DNA from: Chryseobacterium indologenes
Lineage (GTDB): Bacteria > Bacteroidota > Bacteroidia > Flavobacteriales > Weeksellaceae
Assembly (NCBI RefSeq): GCF_001295265.1
Contig: NZ_LJOD01000012.1
Coordinates: 1 to 64,000 of the forward strand
Length of the DNA stretch: 64,000 bases
Direction: 5' to 3'
A program made the position numbers and the translations under genes. This document shows positions 34,625 to 43,959 of the stretch, in pieces (position 1 is the stretch's first letter; every line of letters starts with the position of its first letter). The notes beneath the pieces were generated by a model. The model worked only from the letters and a program-made list of their open reading frames with translations, did not search any database and was not told the DNA's origin.

Positions 34625-36220
34625 ATGCCTATGAACAGAAAGCAATTTATCAAAACAGGTATTCTGGCTGTATCCGGATTTTATTTCCTTCATTCTGATC
34701 TTTTCCGGGCGGCACAGCGTCAATCTGAAAATTCAGAAAACACAATGATTGATGCACCAATCATCATTATCGGAAGCGGTTACGGAGGTGCTGTTTCGGC
34801 ATTACGCCTTTGTGAAGCCGGAAAAAAGGTAGTTATGTTGGAAATGGGTCTTAACTGGGAAAAAGCCGGAATTCCTTTCTCTAATCTGCTCAAACCCGGG
34901 AAGAGCGCAGCATGGCTGAAAAATAAAACAATTGCTCCGTTCATGAATATATTCCCGCTGACTCCTTTTACCGGAACACTGGACCGGATGGATTTTGAAA
35001 ACATCAGTATCTGGGCAGGCAGAGGTGTTGGCGGCGGTTCCCTCGTTAATGGCGGTATGGCAGTTACTCCTAAAGAAAGCTATTTCAAAGAGATTTTTCC
35101 TGATCTTGATGCGGAAAGGTTTTACAATTATTATTTCCCTCTTGTACATGAAGAGCTGAAAGTCAATGTGATTCAGGAACAATTTCTGAAAGACTGCCCT
35201 TATTATCAATTTACGAGAGTGGGAGAATCAGAAGCGCACAAAGCCGGATTTAAAACAATGCGGGTTCCTAATGTTTATGATTTCCAGTATATGGAGAAGG
35301 AATACAGAAATGAAGTTCCCCGTTCTGCACTCAACACGGAAGTGATTTATGGAAATAACCACGGAAAAAACAGCCTGGATAAAACCTATCTGAAAAAAGC
35401 AATGGCAACCGGAAACCTGGAAATTCTTGACCTCCACCGTGTGGATTACATTAAACTGAATGATGACCAGACTTATTCTTTAAAGGTACAGGAAACGGAC
35501 ACTTCCGGAGCCTCTGTTTCTGAAAAAATATTCACCTGCAAAAAGCTGATCCTTGCAGCCGGAACCATGGGAACATTGAAGTTGCTGCTACATTCTAAGG
35601 CTGTAAACGGATTTCCTGTTCATGAGCGTATCGGGAAAAACTGGGGCAACAATGGTAATTTTATGACAGGACGAAACTGGGTAAAACCTTTATCCGGGGG
35701 AACCGGGGCAAAGCAATCTACGATTCCCGTTGGCGGGATTGATAACTGGGACGACCCTGAACACCCGTTTTTCACAGAGATTGCGCCATTACCTATGGGA
35801 ATGGATGTTGCTACGGCTTTGTATTTATTAATCAACAGGGTTGACAAAAAAGGGGAAGTCACTTATAATCCCGGAAATGGTGAACTGGTCCTGGACTGGA
35901 ATGAACAGCATACCGCAAAAATGAGAGCCAATGCAGATTATTTTATAAAAAAAATGAACAGGGCTAACGGGGGCACAAGAAGTCATTTACTTTTTAATAA
36001 CGGATTCGGAGCCGATATATGTTACCATCCGCTCGGTGGCTGTGTTTTGGGAGAAGCGACCAATGAATATGGAAAGCTGAAAGGACATGAAAACCTTTAT
36101 GTGATGGACGGATCTTTAATTCCCGGAACTATTGGCGTTAATCCGTTTGTAACAATTACTGCTATTGCAGAATACTGCATGGAAAACCTTATCAGGCAGA
36201 ATGAATTTACTTATCTTTAA
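34625..36220 (+). CDS. GMC oxidoreductase, cholesterol-oxidase-like
   Basis: The 531-residue flavoprotein has an N-terminal RKQFIKTGILAVSGFYF export signal, possibly Tat (MPMNRKQF, single RK). The FAD-binding motif is IIIIGSGYGGAVSALRL near residue 47, and the second FAD region is WAGRGVGGGSLVNGG. The C-terminal ICYHPLGGCVLGEAT, VMDGSLIPGTIGVNPFVTI block contains the His and Asn of the GMC active site. It matches the cholesterol oxidase branch, but the alcohol substrate is not known. Its last bases overlap the convergent aminoglycoside transferase gene by 4. Confidence 0.87.
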   Translation: MPMNRKQFIKTGILAVSGFYFLHSDLFRAAQRQSENSENTMIDAPIIIIGSGYGGAVSALRLCEAGKKVVMLEMGLNWEKAGIPFSNLLKPGKSAAWLKNKTIAPFMNIFPLTPFTGTLDRMDFENISIWAGRGVGGGSLVNGGMAVTPKESYFKEIFPDLDAERFYNYYFPLVHEELKVNVIQEQFLKDCPYYQFTRVGESEAHKAGFKTMRVPNVYDFQYMEKEYRNEVPRSALNTEVIYGNNHGKNSLDKTYLKKAMATGNLEILDLHRVDYIKLNDDQTYSLKVQETDTSGASVSEKIFTCKKLILAAGTMGTLKLLLHSKAVNGFPVHERIGKNWGNNGNFMTGRNWVKPLSGGTGAKQSTIPVGGIDNWDDPEHPFFTEIAPLPMGMDVATALYLLINRVDKKGEVTYNPGNGELVLDWNEQHTAKMRANADYFIKKMNRANGGTRSHLLFNNGFGADICYHPLGGCVLGEATNEYGKLKGHENLYVMDGSLIPGTIGVNPFVTITAIAEYCMENLIRQNEFTYL

Positions 36221-37083
36221 AGCATTGATTTTACTTCTGCAAGATAATTCCGGATATCTTTTTCCAGCTGATCGGGATAGGTAAAACTAAGTTTTCCGGC
36301 CAAAGCAGTGCCCAGCTCATGAACGAGATCTGCAAAAGCAAGCAAAGAAGCCCAGTTTTCTTCAATATTACTTCCTGAGAAGGTGGCTTCTACCCTTTTC
36401 CATAAATCTTCAGGAAGGTATTTCGGGAAAAGTCTTCCGTGTTTATTGGTTGTAATATTACTCCATCCCTGTGATCCGGCAATATGCCATTCTATGAGGG
36501 GAACCAGATAATCTGTCCTTATCACGTTTTCAGACATGAATTTGGCGTAAAAAATATCACCTCGCTGAAGACATTTGGCCACATAGGTTGTATCCCACCA
36601 GAAATCATTGATCAGTTTACTGAATTCCTCTTCTTCCGGCTTATGAATCATCACTGACTGATAGGTTGGAGGCTTTAATCCTTTAGTCAGGTCATCTTTA
36701 TCAACCAGGATTTTATATCCTACATCCCAGTCTTCAGGAAGAGATTCCTGCTGAACTTCTGCAAGAAAATCCACTTTCTGGTAAAGCTTGAAATCCACTT
36801 TTACATGATCCCGGTACAAAACCATTTTCATAGCATGTTTTCCTTCAAAAACTCGGTCATCTTCTTCTATCATGGAGATAGGAGTTCCAAAAAGAGAAAG
36901 CCATTCATGATGAGATTCATAAGGTTCTCTGTTTTCAAAAACAAGTTCCACGTCAAGATCGCTGAAATTATCTACAGGAGCATAAGGATTCACCAGTGAA
37001 CTCGTCAGCAACACGGCACGAATATCCGGATTATTTTCTGCCCAGCTGATGATCTGCTTCAGTTTCTCTTCTCTTGTCTTCAT
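36217..37083 (-). CDS. Aminoglycoside 6-adenylyltransferase-like protein
   Basis: The 288-residue nucleotidyltransferase resembles ANT(6)/AadS enzymes that add AMP to streptomycin. The pol-beta type active site is LLTSSLVNPYAPVDNFSDLDVELVF, with the two Asp of FSDLDVEL, and WWDTTYVAKCLQRGDIFYAKFMSE and WSNITTNKHGRLFPKYLPE mark the family C-terminal half. Such genes are frequent in Chryseobacterium chromosomes and may be intrinsic. Resistance is inferred, not shown. It follows the small gene upstream by 4 bases. Confidence 0.85.
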   Translation of the reverse strand: MKTREEKLKQIISWAENNPDIRAVLLTSSLVNPYAPVDNFSDLDVELVFENREPYESHHEWLSLFGTPISMIEEDDRVFEGKHAMKMVLYRDHVKVDFKLYQKVDFLAEVQQESLPEDWDVGYKILVDKDDLTKGLKPPTYQSVMIHKPEEEEFSKLINDFWWDTTYVAKCLQRGDIFYAKFMSENVIRTDYLVPLIEWHIAGSQGWSNITTNKHGRLFPKYLPEDLWKRVEATFSGSNIEENWASLLAFADLVHELGTALAGKLSFTYPDQLEKDIRNYLAEVKSML

Positions 37084-37087
37084 AGGC

Positions 37088-37489
37088 TTAGTAAGACTCT
37101 GAAATTTTCACCCGGTATACATCCATTGAATTTCTTTTAATAGATTCCACAAAGAAACCGCCTTCTTCAGGAATTACTTCTTTCAGATCAAAACTTCTGC
37201 AATCCCGCGGAAGTCCCGAAAAGATCAGGGTAAACCAAAAGTCCTGCATAAACGGAACGGGTGTCCAGTTGGGATATATGGTGATATTTTCGGCATGAAT
37301 CAGCCTGCTTTTATGTTCAGACTGGTTATCGAAAAGATAGGTTGAATGCCAGATTCTGATTAGATTTCCTAAAAATGGCGATGCCGGAAAGCAGCAGTGT
37401 ACAATAACCTGCTTTTCCTCTTCTGCTTTTGTCTGAAGAGATTCCAGGAGTTCTTTTACGATAATTGGCTTTACAACAACTTCTTCCAC
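37088..37489 (-). CDS. Hypothetical protein upstream of the adenylyltransferase
   Basis: The 133-residue protein has no signal peptide or motif I recognise. It contains KQVIVHCCFPASPFLGNLIRIWHSTYLFD near residues 23-50 and many aromatic residues in the middle (PNWTPVPFMQDFWFTLIFSGLP). The close spacing (4 bases) to the adenylyltransferase suggests one transcript. Function unknown. Confidence 0.65.
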   Translation of the reverse strand: MEEVVVKPIIVKELLESLQTKAEEEKQVIVHCCFPASPFLGNLIRIWHSTYLFDNQSEHKSRLIHAENITIYPNWTPVPFMQDFWFTLIFSGLPRDCRSFDLKEVIPEEGGFFVESIKRNSMDVYRVKISESY

Positions 37490-37499
37490 CTTTTTATGA

Positions 37500-37562
37500 G
37501 TAATAAGTAATGAACCTAACGGATAATGTATTCATTACTTATTACCCGTTACTCATTACTTA
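37500..37562. repeat. Short inverted and direct repeats of the attactcatt type
   Basis: GTAATAAGTAATGAA at 37500 is complementary to TTCATTACTTATTAC at 37531, giving a 15-base stem around a 16-base loop. A second copy of CATTACTTAT lies at 37554. The segment fills the gap between mqo and the small gene and could end mqo transcripts or be a dispersed repeat. Confidence 0.7.
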
Positions 37563-37564
37563 TG

Positions 37565-39070
37565 TTAATATTCTAGTTCTAATTTTTCTTTGGTATAATT
37601 TCTCAGCTTCTCGGTAAGCTCAGGATGATCGGCCAGCTTCTGTCCATAGGAAGGCACCATTTCCAGCAGCTTTTCTCTCCACTCTCCATTCAGCTTTTCA
37701 GGGAAACACTTTTCAAGAACGTTCAGCATGGCATATACCGCTGTGGAAGCCCCCGGTGAAGCTCCAAGAAGGGAGGCAATGGTTCCTTTTTTATTTACAA
37801 CCACTTCAGTCCCGAATTCCAGCTTACCGCCTTCTTTCTCATCTTTTTTAATGATCTGTACTCTCTGTCCTGCTACTTTAAGCTCCCAGTCCTCTTCTTT
37901 GGCATCTTTGATGAATTCTCTCAAGTGCTGCATCCTTTGGGATTTTGTCATGGCAACCTGTTGGATAAGGTATTTGGTAAGAGGGATATTATGCCACCAG
38001 GCGCCAAATAATGACCTTAAATTTTTGGTATTAACGCTTTCCGGCAGATCAAGATAGCTTCCTTCTTTCAGAAATTTAGTGGAAAAACCGGCAAAAGGGC
38101 CAAATAAAAGCGCTTTTTTACCATCAATAATTCTAAGATCGAGGTGAGGAACCGACATTGGCGGAGCATCTACAGTAGCCTGAGTATATACTTTAGCGTG
38201 GTGCTTTTCTACCAGCTCCTGATTATGGCTTACCAGCCACTGTCCTGAAACCGGGAAACCTCCGTACCCTTCACTTTCTTTAATATCTGAACTATCCAGC
38301 AGCGGCAGGGCATATCCTCCGGCTCCAATGAACACAAAATCTGCAACCACCTCCTGTTTATGGCTGTGAATCCTGTCTTTTACTTTCATTTCCCATTTAC
38401 CGTCTTCTCTAGGATCTATATCTTTTACCTCATGATACAGGAACACCTCAACATTGGAATCTTCAAGCAGGTGTCTTCCCATTTTCCTGGTCAGTGTTCC
38501 GAAATTCACGTCTGTTCCCATATCCATTTTAGTGGCAGCCATTACTTCAGATCCGTTTCTTTTACTCATTACCAAAGGAATCCATTCTTTAAGCTGTTCG
38601 TGATCGGTAGAATATTCCATCCCGGAGAATAAAACAGATTCTGACATTTTTTCGTAGCGCTTTCTGAGATATTCTGCTTCTTTTTCACCGAATACCAGAC
38701 TCATATGCGGGCATGAGTTAATAAAATCCTTGGGATCCTGAATATATCCTTTAGTAACCAGATATGACCAGAATTGTTTTGAAATTTCAAACTGTTCGGC
38801 AATACTTTCTGCCTTGGTAATATCAATGGTTCCGTCTGGCTTTTCAGGGGTATAATTAAGTTCACAAAAAGCAGAATGTCCTGTTCCTGCATTGTTCCAG
38901 GCTGCGGTGCTTTCTTTAGCAAACCTTCCAAGCCTTTCAAATATTGCAATTTCCAGTTCAGGATCAAATTCGTGCAGCAGCGTTGCTAAAGTGGCGCTCA
39001 TAATTCCGCCACCTATCAGGACAACATCGTACTTTGGTTTCGGTGTTCTGCTTGTAAGCGATTGTGACAT
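37565..39070 (-). CDS. mqo: Malate:quinone oxidoreductase
   Basis: Membrane-associated FAD enzyme that oxidises malate to oxaloacetate and passes electrons to the quinone pool, replacing or supporting malate dehydrogenase in the TCA cycle. The 501 residues begin with the FAD motif VVLIGGGIMSATLATLLHE. Family blocks GTGHSAFCELNYTPE, FVFIGAGGYALPLL and LLGASPGASTAVYAML are present. It is transcribed alone, with no clear -7 element upstream. Confidence 0.94.
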   Translation of the reverse strand: MSQSLTSRTPKPKYDVVLIGGGIMSATLATLLHEFDPELEIAIFERLGRFAKESTAAWNNAGTGHSAFCELNYTPEKPDGTIDITKAESIAEQFEISKQFWSYLVTKGYIQDPKDFINSCPHMSLVFGEKEAEYLRKRYEKMSESVLFSGMEYSTDHEQLKEWIPLVMSKRNGSEVMAATKMDMGTDVNFGTLTRKMGRHLLEDSNVEVFLYHEVKDIDPREDGKWEMKVKDRIHSHKQEVVADFVFIGAGGYALPLLDSSDIKESEGYGGFPVSGQWLVSHNQELVEKHHAKVYTQATVDAPPMSVPHLDLRIIDGKKALLFGPFAGFSTKFLKEGSYLDLPESVNTKNLRSLFGAWWHNIPLTKYLIQQVAMTKSQRMQHLREFIKDAKEEDWELKVAGQRVQIIKKDEKEGGKLEFGTEVVVNKKGTIASLLGASPGASTAVYAMLNVLEKCFPEKLNGEWREKLLEMVPSYGQKLADHPELTEKLRNYTKEKLELEY

Positions 39071-39603
39071 AATTTAAAATTTTACTTCAAATTTCGGGAA
39101 AAGTTTTATAAATAAAAACGCGTTTAACGATTTTAACACGTTATTTTTTGGCGTAAAAATTCTTTCTTCACCTGCAAAATATTATGATGGAAAGTATCAA
39201 TAGATTTTCATTGAAAGAAGTGATTATAGGCCATATTTCCTGTTTTTTTTATCATCAGACCCCACATTTTTACAAAAATCCACTCTGATTTGGCGATAAC
39301 AAAATTCTCATCAAAAGGATTTAAGATGTTAAAAAAAATTATAAAAATATAAGTTGTTTTAAGTTTATGATAAAAAATCCTTCAACAGTAATCATTTACA
39401 CTATAACGATTTATCAATATTTTGTGAAAAACATTGAATACAAATTTGAAATTATCACTTTTTATTGAATAATAAGCAATATTTAACATTTTTGAATGCG
39501 AAAAAAATATTAATATATTATATATTTTATGTAATTTGCATTAAAATAAACACAGTTTAAGATATAATTTAATTAAAAATATTTCTTATTAAACATAGTA
39601 CAG
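39071..39603. other. Gene-free AT-rich region
   Basis: Between divergent mqo and the first secreted paralogue. I see no ORF, tRNA or strong hairpin. Near 39529-39539 the sequence ATGTAATTTGC approaches a -7 element but is one base short in spacing. Confidence 0.4.
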
Positions 39604-40710
39604 ATGAAAATTATTAATTTCGTAAGTACATTTTTCGCAACAGCGGCACTGGCCCAAAGCGGAAATGTAGGAATCAACACGTCCACACCGGACCCCAGTG
39701 CAATTCTGCACATTGAAAATTTCAACGGAATACCGGCTACTGCAACGGCCACTGTTTCAGGTGGTACTGTTACCGGCATTACCGTAACAAACGGCGGAAG
39801 CGGGTATACTACAGCCCCAACAGTTAATTTCTATGGAGGCGGAACCATTATAAACGGTGGAAATAAAGCCCGTGCCACCGCTGTCATTTCAAATGGTTCT
39901 GTAACAGGTATTACCCTTAACAACGGAGGAAGCGGCTATACTTCTGCACCGTCAGTGACTGTATCGGGAGGAAATAAAGGACTTCTTCTTCCTAATCTTA
40001 ATATTGCCAGCCTTAGCAGCACCACAACCCCGGTTAACGGGCCGGTAAACGGACTTATTGCTTTTAATGGAGGAACAAACAGCAATAATAAGGCACTGCA
40101 TATTTTCAACAGCACATTAAGCCGCTGGCAGAGCACCATAGATGCTGAAGATACTCCCAAGGTAGCTTATCTGGATTTCACAGGATCTTTATCTGCACTG
40201 GATAATGCAGCTGCCGGCATTAATACGTTGCTTCTGGTGAACCCTCCTTCTATTTCCGGGGTTTCCAATATCAATGGCTTTAAGGTCGTCCAGAATACTT
40301 TGTCAGGAGGCTATTCACTGGTTCTTCCCCAGGGAAATTATCTGGTAGAGGTTAACCTGAATCTTAATTCTCCGCCGGAAAACCCTTCAGGTCAGGGAGG
40401 AACTGCTCCTTTATCTGGAAGTTCTTATTACCTTATGGGATATTTCATTGATTTTTACGGGGATACTTATAACAATTCCACCAATACATTTACGGCGGGA
40501 GTCAATACAAGAAAGGAAATTCCGATTGTTTCCAAAACCAGCACCAACCATCTTGCTTCCTGGTCTTATTACTACAGTGTTCCGGCTAATGCGAATGCCA
40601 ATATCATCGGAGGATTGAGACTGAGATTCGGAAGAATGCAGAACAGCACCTTCTATGACCTGGTTAATATCATCCCAACCGGATCTTACATCAAAATATC
40701 TAAAATTTAA
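39604..40710 (+). CDS. Secreted protein with GGSGYT repeats, paralogue 1 of 6
   Basis: The 368-residue protein has a signal peptide (MKIINFVSTFFATAALAQ). Then comes the shared head motif VGINTSTPDPSAILHIEN, found in all six genes here. Two tandem repeats of about 40 residues follow (SGGTVTGITVTNGGSGYTTAP and NGSVTGITLNNGGSGYTSAP). The KGLLLPNLN and GPVNGLIAFNGG motifs come next, then a beta-rich C-terminal half. There is no recognisable T9SS sorting domain. The head motif is common to phage-tail-fibre-like and flavobacterial surface proteins. Function unknown; probable outer-surface or matrix protein. Confidence 0.75.
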   Translation: MKIINFVSTFFATAALAQSGNVGINTSTPDPSAILHIENFNGIPATATATVSGGTVTGITVTNGGSGYTTAPTVNFYGGGTIINGGNKARATAVISNGSVTGITLNNGGSGYTSAPSVTVSGGNKGLLLPNLNIASLSSTTTPVNGPVNGLIAFNGGTNSNNKALHIFNSTLSRWQSTIDAEDTPKVAYLDFTGSLSALDNAAAGINTLLLVNPPSISGVSNINGFKVVQNTLSGGYSLVLPQGNYLVEVNLNLNSPPENPSGQGGTAPLSGSSYYLMGYFIDFYGDTYNNSTNTFTAGVNTRKEIPIVSKTSTNHLASWSYYYSVPANANANIIGGLRLRFGRMQNSTFYDLVNIIPTGSYIKISKI

Positions 40711-40721
40711 ACACTTATAAC

Positions 40722-41543
40722 ATGAAAAGAAATTATATCCTGCTATTTTTGTCAATAGCTCATATCCTGTGTGCACAAGTTGCCATTGGGAAAACAAATG
40801 TAAACACTTCTGCTGTTCTGGAAATATCTGAGTCCACCAATAAAGGTGTACTGCTTCCAAGGGTGGATATTGTGGATATATTAAATAATACGACCCCGAT
40901 TAACAATCCGGCTGAAGGGCTCCTGGTTTATAATAAAGGAAACTCTATCAGTCCCGGATTATATTTATGGAAAAATAACCGCTGGAGCCAGATTGCAGAC
41001 ACCTATAACCTGGTAAGTTATATGATGCTTCAGAGAAATACTGATTACCCCATATTAGGAGGTTTTGCCAATGGTACTTACAAAAATTTTACTGATGCAG
41101 CGTTGACTGTTGTATCCAATGATATCGGAGCCTCTTACAACACAGCTACCGGAGCTATTACTCTTCCGGGAAACAGCGGATATCTGGTGAATGTATGTCT
41201 GAATATCAAAACAACCCTGGAAAGCAATTCTGCCGGTATCGGGAGTACGCCAGTACACCTTCATCAGTATCTTGTACGACTCTGGGATCCTGCAACCAAT
41301 ACACAATATGGCAAAACAATCAGCATCAATGCCCAGTCTATTGCCAGTAACAAAACCCATACACTTAACCTGAGCTTTTCTTTTGTAACAACATCCACCA
41401 CTTCTATCAGTCTGATGCCTTCTATAGCGCATGACGCAGGAGGTACCTATCAGCAGGCAGCCGGGGGAACTCCTCCTAACAATGGAGAAATCATTATCAC
41501 CAATGCAAAAATTGATATTCAACGGTCTGCACTTAATCAATAA
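40722..41543 (+). CDS. Secreted paralogue 2 of 6
   Basis: The 273 residues start with a signal peptide (MKRNYILLFLSIAHILCAQ), then the head VAIGKTNVNTSAVLEISES, the KGVLLPRVDI and NPAEGLLVYNKGNS motifs, a WSQI tryptophan strand, and a C-terminal domain whose strands (GYLVNVCLNIKTTLE, THTLNLSFSFVTTSTTSISL) resemble a jelly-roll (C1q/TNF-like) fold. That fold is my inference. It lies 11 bases after paralogue 1 and 11 before paralogue 3, so the three form an operon. Confidence 0.75.
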   Translation: MKRNYILLFLSIAHILCAQVAIGKTNVNTSAVLEISESTNKGVLLPRVDIVDILNNTTPINNPAEGLLVYNKGNSISPGLYLWKNNRWSQIADTYNLVSYMMLQRNTDYPILGGFANGTYKNFTDAALTVVSNDIGASYNTATGAITLPGNSGYLVNVCLNIKTTLESNSAGIGSTPVHLHQYLVRLWDPATNTQYGKTISINAQSIASNKTHTLNLSFSFVTTSTTSISLMPSIAHDAGGTYQQAAGGTPPNNGEIIITNAKIDIQRSALNQ

Positions 41544-41554
41544 ACGAACAAAAA

Positions 41555-42331
41555 ATGAAAAAATATATTTATATCATCTGTATGGCTGTATTGTTTAACA
41601 GCGCTACAGTAAAAGCCCAGGTTGGCATTAATACAAACACGCCTAATTCAAGCAGTATACTGGATATTAACTCAACCAACAAAGGTGTTCTTTTTCCACA
41701 ATATGATCTTATAAGCCTCAACAGCACAAGCAGCCCGGTTTCCAATCCTACGGACGGTCTGATGATATACAACAAAGGAGGGGCCTCTGTTCATCCCAGG
41801 GGGTATTATGTCTGGATCAGAAATCAATGGCAGCGTGCTATTCTTTCGGGATCGGAGCCTCAGAGTATGTCCCTGACTATAGGTTCGGGTACTTTGATTC
41901 CGGCCAACAGCACCAATAACACGCTTACAGGGTTTACGGTTGCTTCCAATAAAATTACAGGCGCTTCGCTGGGTTCTGACACTTCATCAATTACGTTACC
42001 GGCGGGAACCTATATCATCCGGTATTCCGTAGACACCAGCAATGCCAATAATAACAGTGGACCGGCCAATACTCAATATCTGTCCCAGAATTTCACCTGT
42101 ACACGTTCTTATCTGACGAATTCTGCCGGTACTGCTGCTATAACAGAATCCAACAGGATGTGTGAGCTCTCCAGTTCTTTTACTTTTTTCCAGGGAACCT
42201 ATTTTCTTACTCTGGCAGCTCCTTTAACGTTTAAACAAAGGTTTGAATTTGATACCGGGAACGGATTTACCGCCAGTAATCTTAATGCAAGATCCTCATT
42301 TGTACTGGTGATCACGAAAATGAGCCAGTAA
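41555..42331 (+). CDS. Secreted paralogue 3 of 6
   Basis: 258 residues, signal peptide MKKYIYIICMAVLFNSATVKAQ, head VGINTNTPNSSSILDINST, KGVLFPQYDL, NPTDGLMIYNKGGAS and a tryptophan-rich WIRNQWQRAI strand, then a beta-rich C terminus (GTYIIRYSVDTSN, SSFTFFQGTYFLTL). Last gene of the plus-strand triplet, ending at a terminator shared with the minus-strand triplet. Confidence 0.75.
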   Translation: MKKYIYIICMAVLFNSATVKAQVGINTNTPNSSSILDINSTNKGVLFPQYDLISLNSTSSPVSNPTDGLMIYNKGGASVHPRGYYVWIRNQWQRAILSGSEPQSMSLTIGSGTLIPANSTNNTLTGFTVASNKITGASLGSDTSSITLPAGTYIIRYSVDTSNANNNSGPANTQYLSQNFTCTRSYLTNSAGTAAITESNRMCELSSSFTFFQGTYFLTLAAPLTFKQRFEFDTGNGFTASNLNARSSFVLVITKMSQ

Positions 42332-42349
42332 GAAGTTTAAGTATATATA

Positions 42350-42383
42350 AAAATAAGGCCTTATCGTAAAGGCCTTATTTTTT
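42350..42383. terminator. Bidirectional intrinsic terminator
   Basis: AATAAGGCC pairs with GGCCTTATT across TTATCGTAAA, with A- and T-runs. It separates the two convergent triplets of secreted paralogues. Confidence 0.85.
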
Positions 42384-42411
42384 TGATTATGCAGGTTTTT
42401 CTGAAGCCTGA

Positions 42412-43182
42412 TTAAAGATGTTTGTTGATAAGTAATGAACCGGTATAAGGCAAACTATCACTGGCTGCCCAGCCACGTATTCTGAACTGAATCTGTATCT
42501 GGGTTCCGGCTGTAATTTGCCCCATCCAATGTACGGGAGTTTGTAATGTAGCAGTACCACCACTCGGCCGATCTCCTGCCATATATGATGTGGCAATTTC
42601 CGTATTATCAGTCATATTCATAATCCGTATTCCTTGTATCTGCCCACCACCACCGGTAACAGCCAGCTGAATATTTCCCGAAAAAGAATAAAGCGAGGTT
42701 TCGGGAATGGTAAAAGTTCCTGTTGAATGGATATTATTTTGATCATAATACTCTGTAGTAAAATTTATTACAGTCCATTCAGAAAAGTTGGTATTTGGAT
42801 AATTGAGTGTTCCTGTACTATTTCCCGAAAAAACATGCTGGGTAGTATTGTTATTGGTAATCTCTGTCTGCAATTCCGGAATTTCACTGAAAGCCTGCCA
42901 GGCACTATCTGCCCAGATATAAAAGGTGTCTTTTAAGACGTGGTTGGGGGCAGTTCCCGCATTATTCAGGTTATACACGATAAGCCCTTCATCGGCAGGC
43001 AGCACAGGAATTGTGGAAATATCTGTAGTACCCTGAAGATTCACCCGCGGGATCAACAACCCTTTATCTGCTGACACAAGATCTAAAACAGCACCCGGGT
43101 CCGGAGAGGTTGTACCTATTCCCACCTGAGCTTTTAAAGCAGATATGGTTATAAAAAAGAGAAAAGAGAGTCTGAATTTCAT
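42412..43182 (-). CDS. Secreted paralogue 4 of 6
   Basis: 256 residues. Signal peptide MKFRLSFLFFITISALKAQ, head VGIGTTSPDPGAVLDLVSA, KGLLIPRVNLQG, ADEGLIVYNLNNAG and the WADSAWQAF strand. The C-terminal half has FTIPETSLYSFSGNIQLAV and QIQFRIRGWAASD, with a C1q-like strand pattern (inferred). It is the last gene of the minus-strand triplet. Confidence 0.75.
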   Translation of the reverse strand: MKFRLSFLFFITISALKAQVGIGTTSPDPGAVLDLVSADKGLLIPRVNLQGTTDISTIPVLPADEGLIVYNLNNAGTAPNHVLKDTFYIWADSAWQAFSEIPELQTEITNNNTTQHVFSGNSTGTLNYPNTNFSEWTVINFTTEYYDQNNIHSTGTFTIPETSLYSFSGNIQLAVTGGGGQIQGIRIMNMTDNTEIATSYMAGDRPSGGTATLQTPVHWMGQITAGTQIQIQFRIRGWAASDSLPYTGSLLINKHL

Positions 43183-43199
43183 TGTGTTTCATTTTATTG

Positions 43200-43949
43200 T
43201 TAATGTCTGTAAATATTAATCGTACCTGATTCTAACCGGTAAGTTCCTGCACCTAAATTACTAAACCTGTAATTAAAGATCAGGTTGGTATTAGCATTAA
43301 AATTTCTGGTTAGGGTAACTGGAATGGATCCTCTATTAAATGATGGTATAACCTTCACAAAGCTGGTTGCAACCGTTGTTCCATTATTTATAATTCTAAG
43401 CTCACCTATATTAGTAATCGTTGAACTTTTACTTAAGTCTATCAAAATTTCTACCGTGTAAACTCCACTCTTTGGAAAGATATATCTATCACTGTTCCAG
43501 GCGAAATGTTGGTCCAATAAAATTTCTGCACCTGCTAAAGGGATTGTTTTAAAAATAGTAGTTCCAGCAGTATCTGGTTGCTTTGGTCCTACATTAGCAC
43601 TGAAAACAAGAATAGGTATACGATCCTTATCAGTAATGTTATCGGCAATATTTGTGCTGCCTTGAAAGTGGTACTGGCCATCACTTCCCCAATAAGCAAG
43701 CGCTTTGTCTATTCCATTGGAAATATCAGAGCTAGTGTTATATACCATAAGACCGTTAGCCGGAGAAGAAATAGGGGTAAGGGCATCCGTGTTGTTTATT
43801 ATAGAAAATCCCGGGATACGGAGTGCTTTTGTATTACTATCCAGCTTAAGCATGGCAGACGGTGTCACATTGGAAGACCCTATCACCACCTGTGCCCTAC
43901 AGATAGATACAGAAATCGTAAAGAATAAAAAAAATAAAAACTTATACAT
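43200..43949 (-). CDS. Secreted paralogue 5 of 6
   Basis: 249 residues from the ATG at 43949, which starts the signal peptide MYKFLFFLFFTISVSICRAQ; an upstream ATG (43991) would overlap the preceding gene and spoil the signal. Head VVIGSSNVTPSAMLKLDS, KALRIPGFSI, SPANGLMVYNTSSD, then FPKSGVYTVEILIDLSKSS, a strand typical of C1q-like domains, and RNFNANTNLIFNYRFSN. Middle gene of the minus triplet. Confidence 0.75.
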   Translation of the reverse strand: MYKFLFFLFFTISVSICRAQVVIGSSNVTPSAMLKLDSNTKALRIPGFSIINNTDALTPISSPANGLMVYNTSSDISNGIDKALAYWGSDGQYHFQGSTNIADNITDKDRIPILVFSANVGPKQPDTAGTTIFKTIPLAGAEILLDQHFAWNSDRYIFPKSGVYTVEILIDLSKSSTITNIGELRIINNGTTVATSFVKVIPSFNRGSIPVTLTRNFNANTNLIFNYRFSNLGAGTYRLESGTINIYRH

Positions 43950-43959
43950 GACTTTATGG

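Noticed and set aside
39071..39603. Possible small RNA gene in the AT-rich gap before the secreted paralogues.
   Set aside because: No stable hairpin, promoter or terminator pattern could be supported.
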